IMG/VR virus record: IMGVR_UViG_3300022752_000152
Span: 1 to 40,835 of that record
Reading direction: 5' to 3' (one strand)
From: a virus
Length of the DNA stretch: 40,835 bases
Below are positions 22,764-31,446 of the stretch, one piece after another. Made by a program: the position numbers and the translations under genes. Position 1 is the first letter of the stretch. Each line of letters starts with the position of its first letter. The notes beneath the pieces are model-generated. The model saw nothing but the letters and a program-made list of their open reading frames with translations. It did no database searches and had not been told where the DNA came from.

Positions 22764-23255
22764 TTATTCCCAAGCCCTGCAAGACCAATATCGTGCTTTA
22801 TGACGAGGTCCAGGATTGTCGCAGTTGTGTCTTGCTCTAAAAGATTTACGGCGTTTGGGATTAGATTTTTTAATCTTCATCTTTTTATCACCGAAGTTAA
22901 CTTTTACCACATTACCTTTGGGTCCTTTTACATAAACTTTAGATTTTTTAACATCGCCAGCCATTGGCTTACCTAGAGGCACATCGCGGCCTTGATATTC
23001 TGCTTCTTGTAGGTCGTTGATATCCCCACCACCTTCCATGATGGCCAATTGCATTTCTGTGAATTTAGTAATAGATTCTTTAACAGGTTGGTGTTTTAAG
23101 TAAGATAATACCACATCATCGCCTTGAATAACTAGGCCATCTGCCATAAACCCTACAATTACAGATTCTATTAAGAGGCCGTTATCTAATTCTAGAGCAA
23201 ATATATCTCCAGTTCTTAAAGTATTATCAGATTCAATTAGGTCAAGTATTCTCAT
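22764..23255 (-). CDS. Conserved two-part phage protein with basic Cys-containing C-terminus
   Basis: A 163-residue protein of unknown function. The N-terminal half (MRILDLIESDNT, GDIFALELDNG, DDVVLSYLKHQ) is beta-rich. After an EAEYQGRDVPLGKPM linker the C-terminal half is strongly basic (KSKVYVKGPKGNVVKVNFG, then SFRARHNCDNPGPR and RYWSCRAWE). I recognise this C-terminal block as a module recurring in aquatic phage proteins. Its charge and two Cys suggest nucleic-acid or metal binding. Confidence 0.75.
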   Translation of the reverse strand: MRILDLIESDNTLRTGDIFALELDNGLLIESVIVGFMADGLVIQGDDVVLSYLKHQPVKESITKFTEMQLAIMEGGGDINDLQEAEYQGRDVPLGKPMAGDVKKSKVYVKGPKGNVVKVNFGDKKMKIKKSNPKRRKSFRARHNCDNPGPRHKARYWSCRAWE

Positions 23256-23267
23256 AAATTTCTCTTT

Positions 23268-24944
23268 TTAGCGTCTTTTCAATCTAGGATACGTTGCACC
23301 ATTAGTTGGTCGAAATGAAAAATTAGTTTTGGGATATGTTTGCCCAGAGGCTGATCTTTCTTCTTTAGCAAATAAAAATCTATTGGCTGATCCCTGTAGA
23401 GAAGTTAAGTCTGCCTGTGTTCCTTGTGTATCTGTTAATTGATTTATTTTTGCTGAATTTATAATGAAATTTCTTGCTTCAGCAGGTGTTAATCTAGGAT
23501 AATATTCTAATATACAGGCCAATACCCCTGTAACCTGAGGGCTTGCCATGCTAGTTCCTGAAATTTTTCCTAATTTATAAGTTGAGTTTCTTTGATCGTT
23601 TACCCCACCGAAAGATGCTGTGCTGTTAAAGCTGCTCATTATATTTGACCCAGGTGCATAGACATCAATGCGAGGCCCACAATTACTAAAATTAGATTTA
23701 TATTCTGCTGAGTTTACGCCTACAGAACCTACTGATATAACTCCAGGAACTGCTCCCGGAGCAGTTCCTCTATGAATATACCATAAATATGTTGTTCCCG
23801 ATAAACTGGCATAACAATAATTATTGTAGTCAAGACCTGAGACTGTATCTACTTTAGAATATTCATTACCAGCCGCCGCTACTACATGTACCCCATCTGC
23901 AATTGCATCCATTATATCTGCCGCCACTGAACTAGAATAATAAGGTATTTGCGCCACACCTCCACTTATATATATTCCACCATTTGTAATATTTGCACTT
24001 GTTAAGGCAGTAGAGCCATTTCCGTAAGTAGTACCTCTATTCCATATATAAGTTATTGGTCCAGTTGAAAATGTACTATAGGTAAAGGGGAATCTTAACG
24101 ATGATCCATAACTACAATTACATACTGTGGGATTTTTGACTCCAGTTGTTGGATTAACAGTTTTACTTCTGTGAAATGCTCTTATATAGTCCCACATAAT
24201 TAAACTAGGAATAGTACCATTTGGATTGGAAGAATAGGGACTAATGTTGTATATGGTAGAAGATCTTGCCCACCCCAATGTGTTACCGCAGGCCGTGCCT
24301 GCAACGTGGGCGCCATGATTATTATCTGCTTCTGCACTTGTTCCTGTGTAAGGTGTATACACATATGTACCAGATAATAATGCCTCGCCATCATTATCTA
24401 ATAATCCAGCAGCCGCAGAAAGTGTATTCCAGTTTAACTGATTTACTCGTGTTCCGCCTAATCCGTCTGATCTTAGTTGATATTCTATATGAGATGGATT
24501 TATATGTCCGTCTACAATAATAACATCTACATTTCTTCCTGTGGCTGTTCTTGTAATCGTTGCAACCTGATTAGATGTAAGGTTGTCCCCCCAATTAGAT
24601 CTCTGTAATCCTTCGGAACATCGTAACAACCCCCAATTTAAATGATCAGCAGTGTTTGAAGAATTTTTGTTAAAGTTACCTGTTTGAGTATAAAGTGGGT
24701 TAATGATATCCATTAAAAAATCCGCACGTTCTACATCTTTTACTCTCGGATCCTTTTTTACTGTAGCAGCTTCTTCTTGCGTTAAAAGGTAATGAGTATT
24801 TCTACTTATGTCTCTTCTTAACAAGCATTCTACTTTTCTATTAGGAATACACAGGCTTCCTCCCTCAGTTTCCATATCCGTATAGAAATCATTGAGATCA
24901 TTGAACTCTTTCAAGGTAACTATATATTCAGCTAGGTTGCTCAC
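23268..24944 (-). CDS. Subtilisin-like (S8) serine protease
   Basis: A 558-residue protein with a complete S8 catalytic set: Asp145 in VIIVDGHI, His210 in NNHGAHVAGTACG, oxyanion Asn360 in VAAAGNEY, and Ser465 in SGTSMASPQVTG. The N-terminal 100 residues resemble an inhibitor/propeptide-type region (YIVTLKEFNDLNDF). No signal peptide is seen, so it would act in the infected cell or on the virion. It lies directly after fibre-like genes (ATGA overlap), which suggests a virion-associated or assembly role such as processing a structural protein. The substrate is not known. Confidence 0.9.
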   Translation of the reverse strand: MSNLAEYIVTLKEFNDLNDFYTDMETEGGSLCIPNRKVECLLRRDISRNTHYLLTQEEAATVKKDPRVKDVERADFLMDIINPLYTQTGNFNKNSSNTADHLNWGLLRCSEGLQRSNWGDNLTSNQVATITRTATGRNVDVIIVDGHINPSHIEYQLRSDGLGGTRVNQLNWNTLSAAAGLLDNDGEALLSGTYVYTPYTGTSAEADNNHGAHVAGTACGNTLGWARSSTIYNISPYSSNPNGTIPSLIMWDYIRAFHRSKTVNPTTGVKNPTVCNCSYGSSLRFPFTYSTFSTGPITYIWNRGTTYGNGSTALTSANITNGGIYISGGVAQIPYYSSSVAADIMDAIADGVHVVAAAGNEYSKVDTVSGLDYNNYCYASLSGTTYLWYIHRGTAPGAVPGVISVGSVGVNSAEYKSNFSNCGPRIDVYAPGSNIMSSFNSTASFGGVNDQRNSTYKLGKISGTSMASPQVTGVLACILEYYPRLTPAEARNFIINSAKINQLTDTQGTQADLTSLQGSANRFLFAKEERSASGQTYPKTNFSFRPTNGATYPRLKRR

Positions 24945-25909
24945 GATATTAACCTAATAAAATGTAAAGTTACACTAACACTAGCAGTGCCTGCTCCTAA
25001 ATAAGTTACACTTACAGGAATTTGACTTACAGGTGTAGTTTCATTATTAAATCCGTTAATGCCTGGAGAAAAAACAACAGTACCGCTTTGTGTAGTAATA
25101 GCTTCTGCAACAATGCCAGTTGTACTGACAGGATCTACATCTATGCTTCGTAATAAATCGTTTTGCTGGGTACCTGAACTAATATAAACTCTTACCCAAG
25201 ACGCTGTAGATACTGAAATTTTGTTTAAAATATAGGCTTTAGGACCAGAAACAATTTGTGTAGATGTATTATTAAAAGATAAGTTGGGAGTTGAAAGAAT
25301 AGTATTTGTAAATGTAAATTCACCACCTGCAGGTTGTGATACGTAGGCAGACGATTGAATAGTCCCATCTGGAAATTGTATAGTTCCATCAGTTAAAAAA
25401 GCCCACGTTGTAAGTGTAGATGCAACATTAGCATTGATTACCACTGTGCCTTGTGAAGTTAATGCTAAATTTCCGTTTGCGGACGCAACCTCATTTCCCT
25501 GAATATATATAGATTCTCCAAATGCTGAAGGAAATACTACATAAGGATTTACAGAACCAATTAGTTCAAGCTTAGCAGTTCCACTTGTTAGTTTATTAAC
25601 ACTACCTCCAGTTCCTTGGACTGGATTTCCACTTACTAATAAATTTCCATTGGTACCAACACTTAAAGGCACACCACCTAGATAAATTGTGCTAGTTCCA
25701 ACATACAAACTTCTCCATTGTGTAGATGAACTACCTAAATCAAAAATATTGTTAGCAGCAGGTATTAAATTACTGGCTATGTTACTTGCAGTTATAACAG
25801 ATGAATATAATTCGTTAAAATTACTATTGGTTTTATTGAAAGCTGATCTTAAAGATTCCCCATCTCCTGCTAGTTCACCAGATCCAATATTGATAGTCTG
25901 TTTTGCCAT
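24941..25909 (-). CDS. Tail-fibre-like structural protein
   Basis: A 322-residue protein rich in Ser, Thr, Gly, Asn and beta-type repeats. The start (INIGSGELAGDGESLRSAF, then NKTNSNFNELYSS) and the segment IFDLGSSSTQWRSLYVG are typical of virion fibre and baseplate-wedge-like proteins of T4-like cyanophages, as is the IQFPDGTIQSS motif. No chaperone or host-binding domain can be named. It follows the gene at 25920-26354 and overlaps the protease gene. Confidence 0.75.
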   Translation of the reverse strand: MAKQTINIGSGELAGDGESLRSAFNKTNSNFNELYSSVITASNIASNLIPAANNIFDLGSSSTQWRSLYVGTSTIYLGGVPLSVGTNGNLLVSGNPVQGTGGSVNKLTSGTAKLELIGSVNPYVVFPSAFGESIYIQGNEVASANGNLALTSQGTVVINANVASTLTTWAFLTDGTIQFPDGTIQSSAYVSQPAGGEFTFTNTILSTPNLSFNNTSTQIVSGPKAYILNKISVSTASWVRVYISSGTQQNDLLRSIDVDPVSTTGIVAEAITTQSGTVVFSPGINGFNNETTPVSQIPVSVTYLGAGTASVSVTLHFIRLIS

Positions 25910-25919
25910 GGTTTAAACC

Positions 25920-26354
25920 TTAATAATTAATCTTTATGCTGTTTACACTGCCTTCTGAGAATTCGCTTATTTTAGCTCTTAACCATACAAAATTTCCTAC
26001 TACGTTAAAAGATTTTGTAATAGATGTTGCTGTAGAAAAAACAACAGAATTTATGTTTTGAAAAGACAGTAATCCAGTAGTATCTATTGTTTGAGAACTG
26101 GTTCCTAGTTCAGCAGAAAACCAGTCTGCTTCTATAGGATCAGAAGCTAAACTGGCTTGTACTTCAAATTTTCCAACAAAGTTACTTACCTTAAACTGAA
26201 CAGTATGAAAACCATCAGTGTTTCCGTAATATCCATCTCCTTTTATCCTATTGCTTAAAAAGGTTAGATTGGTTGTTCCTGTATTAGGGTAATTAACAGA
26301 AACTGAACTTGTAGAATTTACTATAAATGTTAAATTTTGGCTTAATGCAGGCAT
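25920..26354 (-). CDS. Putative virion structural protein, 144 aa
   Basis: A beta-rich protein (NLTFIVNSTSSVSVNYPNTG at the start, WLRAKISEFSEGSVNSIKINY near the end) of the kind found in phage tails. A block such as FEVQASLASDPIEADWF suggests a jelly-roll or carbohydrate-binding-like fold, but I cannot assign it. A late-promoter-like octamer lies just upstream (26362-26369), in keeping with a late structural gene. Confidence 0.65.
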   Translation of the reverse strand: MPALSQNLTFIVNSTSSVSVNYPNTGTTNLTFLSNRIKGDGYYGNTDGFHTVQFKVSNFVGKFEVQASLASDPIEADWFSAELGTSSQTIDTTGLLSFQNINSVVFSTATSITKSFNVVGNFVWLRAKISEFSEGSVNSIKINY

Positions 26355-26361
26355 AATTTAA

Positions 26362-26369
26362 TATTTATG
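26362..26369 (-). promoter_or_regulatory. T4-type late promoter octamer, structural genes
   Basis: The minus strand reads CATAAATA, a 7 of 8 match to the T4 late element TATAAATA and a full match to the NATAAATA form of T4-like cyanophages. It overlaps the clpA stop and stands 8 bases before the start of the structural gene at 26354, so transcripts would have a very short leader. Confidence 0.5.
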
Positions 26370-28635
26370 TAATTTCCATTTCCTCCTCTTCACTTGGTAT
26401 TGGTTTATTTTTTTCAATAAATTTAAATGACAATTTTTCATCTACCATATTAATTTCTACAATTCCGCCATTTGTTAGCTTTCCGAACAACATTTCCTTG
26501 CTGATAGGCAACTTTATTTCTTCATTAATGATACGCTGTAATGGTCTTGCCCCCATTTTGCTGTCAAACCCTTGTTTGACCAAAAATTCTAAAGCATCTT
26601 TGTGGGGTTTTATGGATATTTTCTTACCTTTTATTAAAAAATTCAATTCATCTATAAATTTTTTGACAATCTTGTGCATGGTTTGTTGATCAAGTTTGTC
26701 AAACAAAACTATAGAATCTAGCCTATTTCTAAATTCAGGAGCAAAAAATTTATTAACACTGGTATTAAGGTCAATACTTTTGTCAAGTTTACTAAAACCA
26801 ATACTGTTTTGCTCAGCGTCAGCAGCTCCTAGATTGCTAGTCATGATTAATATAACATTTCTAGCATCTGCTGTTTTTCCGTTTGACCCAGTAATAAAAC
26901 CGTTATCCATTAATTGTAATAAAATTTGTAAAACATCCGGATGAGCTTTTTCAACTTCGTCTAGTAAAAGAACACAGTGAGGAGTTTCTTGTAGTTTGGT
27001 AATTAGTTGTCCTGCATTATCTTCAAATCCAACATATCCTGGAGGGCTTCCTATTAATTTAGCTATACTATGCTTTTCTTGATATTCACTCATATCGAAT
27101 CTCAGCATTTTAATTCCTAAATTTTTGGATAATTGTTTTGCTACTTCGGTTTTACCTACACCAGTAGGACCCACAAATAGAAAACATCCTATAGGTTTAT
27201 CTAAGCTTTTCAGTCCTGCTTGGCTTATATAAATTTTATTTAATAGTTTATCAATAGCTTTATCTTGTCCAAATACTGTGCCTAACATATTTTTCTCTAA
27301 ATTAGCTAGGGTATTACTTTCTTTGTTAATAACATTGTCCGGAGGTATATTGGCAATTTTTGCAACTTCAAACAAAACCTGCTCTCTATCTACTATGCCA
27401 TTCTCTATGTTTTTAATTTTAAATCTTGCAGCAGCACAGTCTATCAAATCTAGTGCTTTATCTGGTAATTTTTTATCAGTCATGTATTTTATACTATACT
27501 TTACACTATCAATTATAGCTTGGTTAGTAATTTTAACCCCATGATGTTTTTCATAGTATTTTTTCAAACCTTTTAAAATCTTGATTGAAGTTGCTTCGCT
27601 AGGTTCGTCTACACTTAGTCTTTGAAACCTTCTCATAAGAGCTCTATCTTTTTCAAAGTGTTTACGATATTCTTCCCAAGTTGTTGATGCTATTACTTTA
27701 ATGTTTCCTTTACTGAGTGCAGGCTTCAGCATATTGGCCATATCATTACTACTTCCATTGGCTGCTCCAGCTCCATTCATCATATGCGCTTCGTCTATGA
27801 ATAAAATACAATTGCCTTTTTTCTCAATAGCCTGTAAGACCATTTTAGTTCGTTCTTCAAAATCTCCTCTATATTTAGAACCTGCAAGTAAAGAACTAAT
27901 ATCTAAATTATAAACGCTGTAATCTTTTATAAAATTTGGTACATTTTCGTCTATAATTTTTTTAGCGAGTCCTTCTGCAATGGCAGTTTTACCAACACCT
28001 GGATCTCCTACCATTAAAACATTAGCTTTTGTTCTACGTGCTAGAATTAAACAGATTTCTTCTAATTCTTTTTCACGTCCTATTACAGGATCAATTTTTT
28101 TAGATTTTGCTTTGGCTGTTAAATTAGTACAATATTTTTGAATGGTTTTTTCTAATTGAGAAATACTTACTGATTCTTCTTGTGAGTTTTCTTGTTCTGC
28201 CAATCCTTCTTGTTTTGCATATTCATAAAATTCAGTTTTATTAATATTTGCTTTATTCAAAAAATATTGTGCATAGGATTTTCTTTCAGAGAAAATCCCC
28301 ATGAAACAATCGAATGGTTCTATATGATTTTTCCCTGAAAATAAAGCATTAGCAAAAGCCTTGTGTAAGACTCTGTCTACTGCGCTAGTTTTTTTTGGTT
28401 TAACAGGATCAATTGATTCTATATCTTTTAATTCATTCTCTATATAATTTTTTAAATCATCTACAAGATTATCTACATCTGTTCCAAATTTTGTAAGTAC
28501 ATTTTTAAAATCATCGGTTGATACTATACAAAATAATAAATGTTCTAATGTTATATAAACATGTCTTTTTTCTATTGCTAATTTAACTGAGTCGGCAAAA
28601 ATTTGTTCTAATTCTTTATTAGGTTGAATCGCCAT
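26365..28635 (-). CDS. clpA: ClpA-type AAA+ unfoldase
   Basis: A 756-residue protein (E. coli ClpA is 758). An N-domain (about 1-145) precedes two AAA+ modules: Walker A GDPGVGKT (210-217) and Walker B FIDEAH (about 279-284); then GPTGVGKT (489-496) and LLLDE (556-560). Ahead of the second module's small domain lies IGF (612-614), matching the tripeptide of the ClpP-binding loop. ClpA unfolds proteins and feeds them to ClpP. No clpP is in the window, so it may dock on the host ClpP. Stop of pdf and this ATG overlap (TAATG), making dnaJ-pdf-clpA a single unit. Confidence 0.95.
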   Translation of the reverse strand: MAIQPNKELEQIFADSVKLAIEKRHVYITLEHLLFCIVSTDDFKNVLTKFGTDVDNLVDDLKNYIENELKDIESIDPVKPKKTSAVDRVLHKAFANALFSGKNHIEPFDCFMGIFSERKSYAQYFLNKANINKTEFYEYAKQEGLAEQENSQEESVSISQLEKTIQKYCTNLTAKAKSKKIDPVIGREKELEEICLILARRTKANVLMVGDPGVGKTAIAEGLAKKIIDENVPNFIKDYSVYNLDISSLLAGSKYRGDFEERTKMVLQAIEKKGNCILFIDEAHMMNGAGAANGSSNDMANMLKPALSKGNIKVIASTTWEEYRKHFEKDRALMRRFQRLSVDEPSEATSIKILKGLKKYYEKHHGVKITNQAIIDSVKYSIKYMTDKKLPDKALDLIDCAAARFKIKNIENGIVDREQVLFEVAKIANIPPDNVINKESNTLANLEKNMLGTVFGQDKAIDKLLNKIYISQAGLKSLDKPIGCFLFVGPTGVGKTEVAKQLSKNLGIKMLRFDMSEYQEKHSIAKLIGSPPGYVGFEDNAGQLITKLQETPHCVLLLDEVEKAHPDVLQILLQLMDNGFITGSNGKTADARNVILIMTSNLGAADAEQNSIGFSKLDKSIDLNTSVNKFFAPEFRNRLDSIVLFDKLDQQTMHKIVKKFIDELNFLIKGKKISIKPHKDALEFLVKQGFDSKMGARPLQRIINEEIKLPISKEMLFGKLTNGGIVEINMVDEKLSFKFIEKNKPIPSEEEEMEIT

Positions 28636-29117
28636 TATCGTTTCCTTTTATTTGCCCTGTTCCATTTTAAATTACTAACACGATCTTTGAAAACGATTCC
28701 TTCCAAATGATCTAGTTCATGCAAAAAACATTTACAGTCGTAGCCTCTAAATTCACCCTCCTCCCATTCTCCTTTGTAATTTTGCCATTTTGCCTTAATG
28801 GCTGAAGGTCTTTTAACTTTTACATATGTATTAGGAAAACTCAAGCATCCTTCCTCCATTTCAGATATTGTTTCTGTACAACTTATCACTATAGGATTGA
28901 AAAATGCTTTACCTAATTCTGGATTATCCTTATGGCCCATTACAAAAACCCTATATGATAATCCTATTTGATTGGCGGCTAATCCAATGCCGTTGGCATC
29001 ATACATAAATTGTAACATGTTTTTTTCTAGTTCTAAAGTATTAATTAAATTGTTAAAGTCAAATGTAGGCAATGGAATTCTTAATATATCATTAGGAAAA
29101 GTAATTATGTTAAACAT
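28635..29117 (-). CDS. def: Peptide deformylase
   Basis: A 160-residue enzyme that removes the formyl group from nascent N-terminal Met. All three motifs are seen: GIGLAANQ (43-50), EEGCLSFP (Cys91) and HELDH (His133, Glu134, His137); Cys and both His bind the metal. Phage-borne deformylases are well known in marine T4-like cyanophages. The gene lies between dnaJ (8-base overlap) and clpA (TAATG overlap), a protein-maturation and quality-control group. Confidence 0.95.
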   Translation of the reverse strand: MFNIITFPNDILRIPLPTFDFNNLINTLELEKNMLQFMYDANGIGLAANQIGLSYRVFVMGHKDNPELGKAFFNPIVISCTETISEMEEGCLSFPNTYVKVKRPSAIKAKWQNYKGEWEEGEFRGYDCKCFLHELDHLEGIVFKDRVSNLKWNRANKRKR

Positions 29118-29940
29118 TTTTTGTAATTTGTCTTATTAAATTTTTTTGATATTCAGTTAAATTAGTCGGAACAGCAATATGCACTTCTAACAATAATGCT
29201 CCCCTTAAATGTTGATGGTTAATATCAGGCATACCGTAGTTTGGTAAATTAAGTATTTGCCCGTGTTGTGTGCCAGGTTTAATATTAACTCTTAAAGTTG
29301 TGCCTTCTAAAGTTTGAACATCTAAAGAAGTTCCTAAAATAGCATCTAGACAATTTACTTCTAGATTATAAACCAAATTGGTTCCCTGCCTTCTAAATTT
29401 ACTATGTTCTAAAACATGTAAAGTAACATGTATATCACCTCTAGGTAAATGAGGTATAGAATCATCTCCTATATTTGCAACACGAACAACAGTGCCACTA
29501 TCAACACCTGGTGGAATATTGATATCTATCAATTGATCTTTTCCAGAAGGTAGTCTTATATTGGCAACAAAATTTTTCCCTTTTAGAGCATCTATAAGAT
29601 CTATCTGTAATTGTAAATTAATTGTTCTGTTTTTGGCCTGTTGCCTATGGAAAAATTGACCAAATGGATTGTTACCGAAATGGTGTTCAAAAACAGTTTC
29701 AAAGCCACCGGGAAATCCTTGACCAAATTGAAAATGAAAACCTTGAGGTTGTGGATTGTCATATTCTGCACGCTTTTTCGGATCACTTAATGTTTCATAT
29801 GCTGCCTGTATTTCTTGAAAACGATTAGTATCCCCACCTCTATCCGGGTGATGCTGTGCAGCTAACTTACGATAGGCACGTTTAATAGTTTCTGGATCGG
29901 CTGAGCGATCTACACCTAGTGTTGAGTAAAAGTCTGTCAT
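29110..29940 (-). CDS. DnaJ/CbpA-like J-domain co-chaperone
   Basis: A 276-residue protein. The J domain covers residues 1-65 with HPD at 31-33, the motif that stimulates DnaK. A Gly/Phe-rich stretch (FHFQFGQGFPGGF) follows, and then the two substrate-binding beta domains (ending near IAVPTNLTEYQKNLI). The zinc finger of DnaJ is absent, so it is type II, like CbpA. It would recruit host DnaK. It starts a three-gene group and follows a terminator; TATAAT at 29952-29957 could be its -10 box, though no good -35 is seen. Confidence 0.92.
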   Translation of the reverse strand: MTDFYSTLGVDRSADPETIKRAYRKLAAQHHPDRGGDTNRFQEIQAAYETLSDPKKRAEYDNPQPQGFHFQFGQGFPGGFETVFEHHFGNNPFGQFFHRQQAKNRTINLQLQIDLIDALKGKNFVANIRLPSGKDQLIDINIPPGVDSGTVVRVANIGDDSIPHLPRGDIHVTLHVLEHSKFRRQGTNLVYNLEVNCLDAILGTSLDVQTLEGTTLRVNIKPGTQHGQILNLPNYGMPDINHQHLRGALLLEVHIAVPTNLTEYQKNLIRQITKNV

Positions 29941-29960
29941 AGTTTTATTTTATTATAATG

Positions 29961-29993
29961 AAAAAAGGTATAGTTCAGTATACTATACCTTTT
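29961..29993 (-). terminator. Rho-independent terminator after the lysis cassette
   Basis: A 12-bp perfect stem, AAAAGGTATAGT (29963-29974) with its complement at 29982-29993, around a 7-base loop. On the minus strand it ends with a T-run (complement of 29961-29966). It is placed after the small secreted protein gene and before dnaJ. The stem is AT-rich. It could also act on the plus strand, where no gene precedes it. Confidence 0.75.
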
Positions 29994-30013
29994 ATTTAAA
30001 AGTCAAGAAGTAA

Positions 30014-30244
30014 TTACTTCTTATCTTTGGCAGGAGGAATTTCTGTAGCCTCTAGTTTCTTACGAACCTTAATTTCCTTACATTCTTCTACTACCTTGCC
30101 ATTCTTATCTTTTACTTCGTTGCCTTGTTTATCCTTTTTAGGGTGGCATACCTTTTTCATTTCACCCTTACCGGCATGATCGTCTGACGCATAAGCACCG
30201 TGTGCTAAGGCCAAACCAACTAATGTTGCTATAATATATTTCAT
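30014..30244 (-). CDS. Small secreted protein with signal peptide
   Basis: A 76-residue protein. MKYIIATLVGLALAHGAYAS is a clear signal peptide with a likely cut after AYA. The mature part is short, very Lys-rich, with two Cys (KKVCHPKKDK, EECKEIKV) that could form a disulfide in the periplasm. ATG 30244 is chosen over a frame start at 30298 since AAGGAG lies at ideal distance and the signal peptide then begins correctly. It ends the lysis cassette. Function unknown. Confidence 0.75.
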   Translation of the reverse strand: MKYIIATLVGLALAHGAYASDDHAGKGEMKKVCHPKKDKQGNEVKDKNGKVVEECKEIKVRKKLEATEIPPAKDKK

Positions 30245-30254
30245 TGCTCGCTCC

Positions 30255-30860
30255 TTAAATTTCTGGATCAGGTGGTTGAACCGGCATTGGTTTGCCACCC
30301 GGACCTGTTAATACTTCATTGCTAATAAATGGAACTGCCATTGCTGCCGCTGCACCTAGTCCTGCTGCTGCGGCGACTGGCGCTGCACCACTGAAGCCAC
30401 CTGCTGTTGCGCCGAAGTTACCTGCGGGTGGCTGTTGAAAACCCGTGTTAGGTGCGCTGCCAAAGCCGCCTCCGCCAAAGCCTCCTGCTGGCGGTGATCC
30501 AAATCCACCGGCTTGTGGTTGGCCAAATGTTGTTGTGACACTTTGTGATACGGGTGCAAGTCCGCCATTATTTACTCCATTTAATTTTTCTTGTGTGCGA
30601 CCCCATGCTGCTAGACCTAATACCGCACCCATTGCTATGTGATATAGCCCTGCCCCTTGTAGAGTAAGAGGTTGCCATTGAACAATCTGTCCTTTTACTA
30701 TGGTCTGTAGTATGGCAAAGACCATAGGGAATATAATAAAGTCAAAGGTACAAGTGGCCATATAAAGCCAGCCCATCATAGGGCGCCACTTTGAATTCAT
30801 CCAATCTTCTTTTTTCTTTTCACTATCGCTCATTTTAGCGTAGTCTTCTGCTGTTGCCAT
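30255..30860 (-). CDS. Holin, 3-TM (GTA-holin) type, with Gly-rich tail
   Basis: A 201-residue membrane protein. KWRPMMGWLYMATCTFDFIIF and GAGLYHIAMGAVLGLAAWGR fit the family of three-TM holins described for gene transfer agents; holins open the inner membrane for endolysin. After the membrane part comes a long low-complexity tail (GGFGSPPAGGFGGGGFGS, then Ala-rich). The ribosome site and start context AGGAGCGAGCAATG is repeated exactly before the next gene. It lies in the lysis cassette with endolysin and spanins. Confidence 0.8.
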   Translation of the reverse strand: MATAEDYAKMSDSEKKKEDWMNSKWRPMMGWLYMATCTFDFIIFPMVFAILQTIVKGQIVQWQPLTLQGAGLYHIAMGAVLGLAAWGRTQEKLNGVNNGGLAPVSQSVTTTFGQPQAGGFGSPPAGGFGGGGFGSAPNTGFQQPPAGNFGATAGGFSGAAPVAAAAGLGAAAAMAVPFISNEVLTGPGGKPMPVQPPDPEI

Positions 30861-30881
30861 TGCTCGCTCCTGTTGTGTTAG

Positions 30882-31445
30882 TTAGAACCAAAGCCAAATG
30901 CCTTGGCTGCTTAATAACATGCCCGCTGCTGCTACTACAAAACTACCCCAGAACAGAGGCATGCTTACAGCAAGAATACTGGCAGATAGTAACACAATAC
31001 TTAATTGGTAGGCAGTTGAAGCATAGCCGATCCATGGAGAACGTTTCTTAGCGTCATCACGTTCTGCTTCTAATGCTTTGGCTTTAACCATGATTTCTTC
31101 TTTGTCTGCTTTCATACGCTTGGCTTCTGACTCAAACTTTTCTTTGTTTTCTGGAATACGAGTATCCATGGCCTGTGTAGTATAAAGAACTTCACGAATG
31201 TTTTTGGCCTGATACCATGACCATTGATTGTTTGCTGAAATAGTATTGTTTAAAACCGTTGAACTTAACTTGCCACCATACCAAGCATTGACTGCCAATA
31301 GCAGAGCAAAGATATTAATAACTAGCCCTGCTTTGTCTTTGATCTTGGCTTCACGCTCTGAACGTGAACCTGGAGGAGGTTTAGGAGCATTAGGATCCTT
31401 TGCTTCCTTGGTAAAAAAACGTAACATTGTATCTACTGCACTCAT
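30882..31445 (-). CDS. Membrane protein, DUF4337-like
   Basis: A 187-residue protein. A TM segment (AGLVINIFALLLAVNAWYGG) is followed by a NNTISANNQWSWYQAKNIRE block, which resembles DUF4337 proteins, then a coiled coil (about 90-130, rich in Lys and Glu) and two C-terminal TM segments. DUF4337 has no known function. Its position between endolysin and holin suggests a role in lysis or its timing, but that is inference. Confidence 0.75.
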   Translation of the reverse strand: MSAVDTMLRFFTKEAKDPNAPKPPPGSRSEREAKIKDKAGLVINIFALLLAVNAWYGGKLSSTVLNNTISANNQWSWYQAKNIREVLYTTQAMDTRIPENKEKFESEAKRMKADKEEIMVKAKALEAERDDAKKRSPWIGYASTAYQLSIVLLSASILAVSMPLFWGSFVVAAAGMLLSSQGIWLWF

Positions 31446-31446
31446 A

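Noticed and set aside
29952-29957. TATAAT upstream of dnaJ as a full promoter
   Set aside because: No acceptable -35 at 16-18 bases (TACTGA only), and the region overlaps the terminator; kept only as a possible -10.
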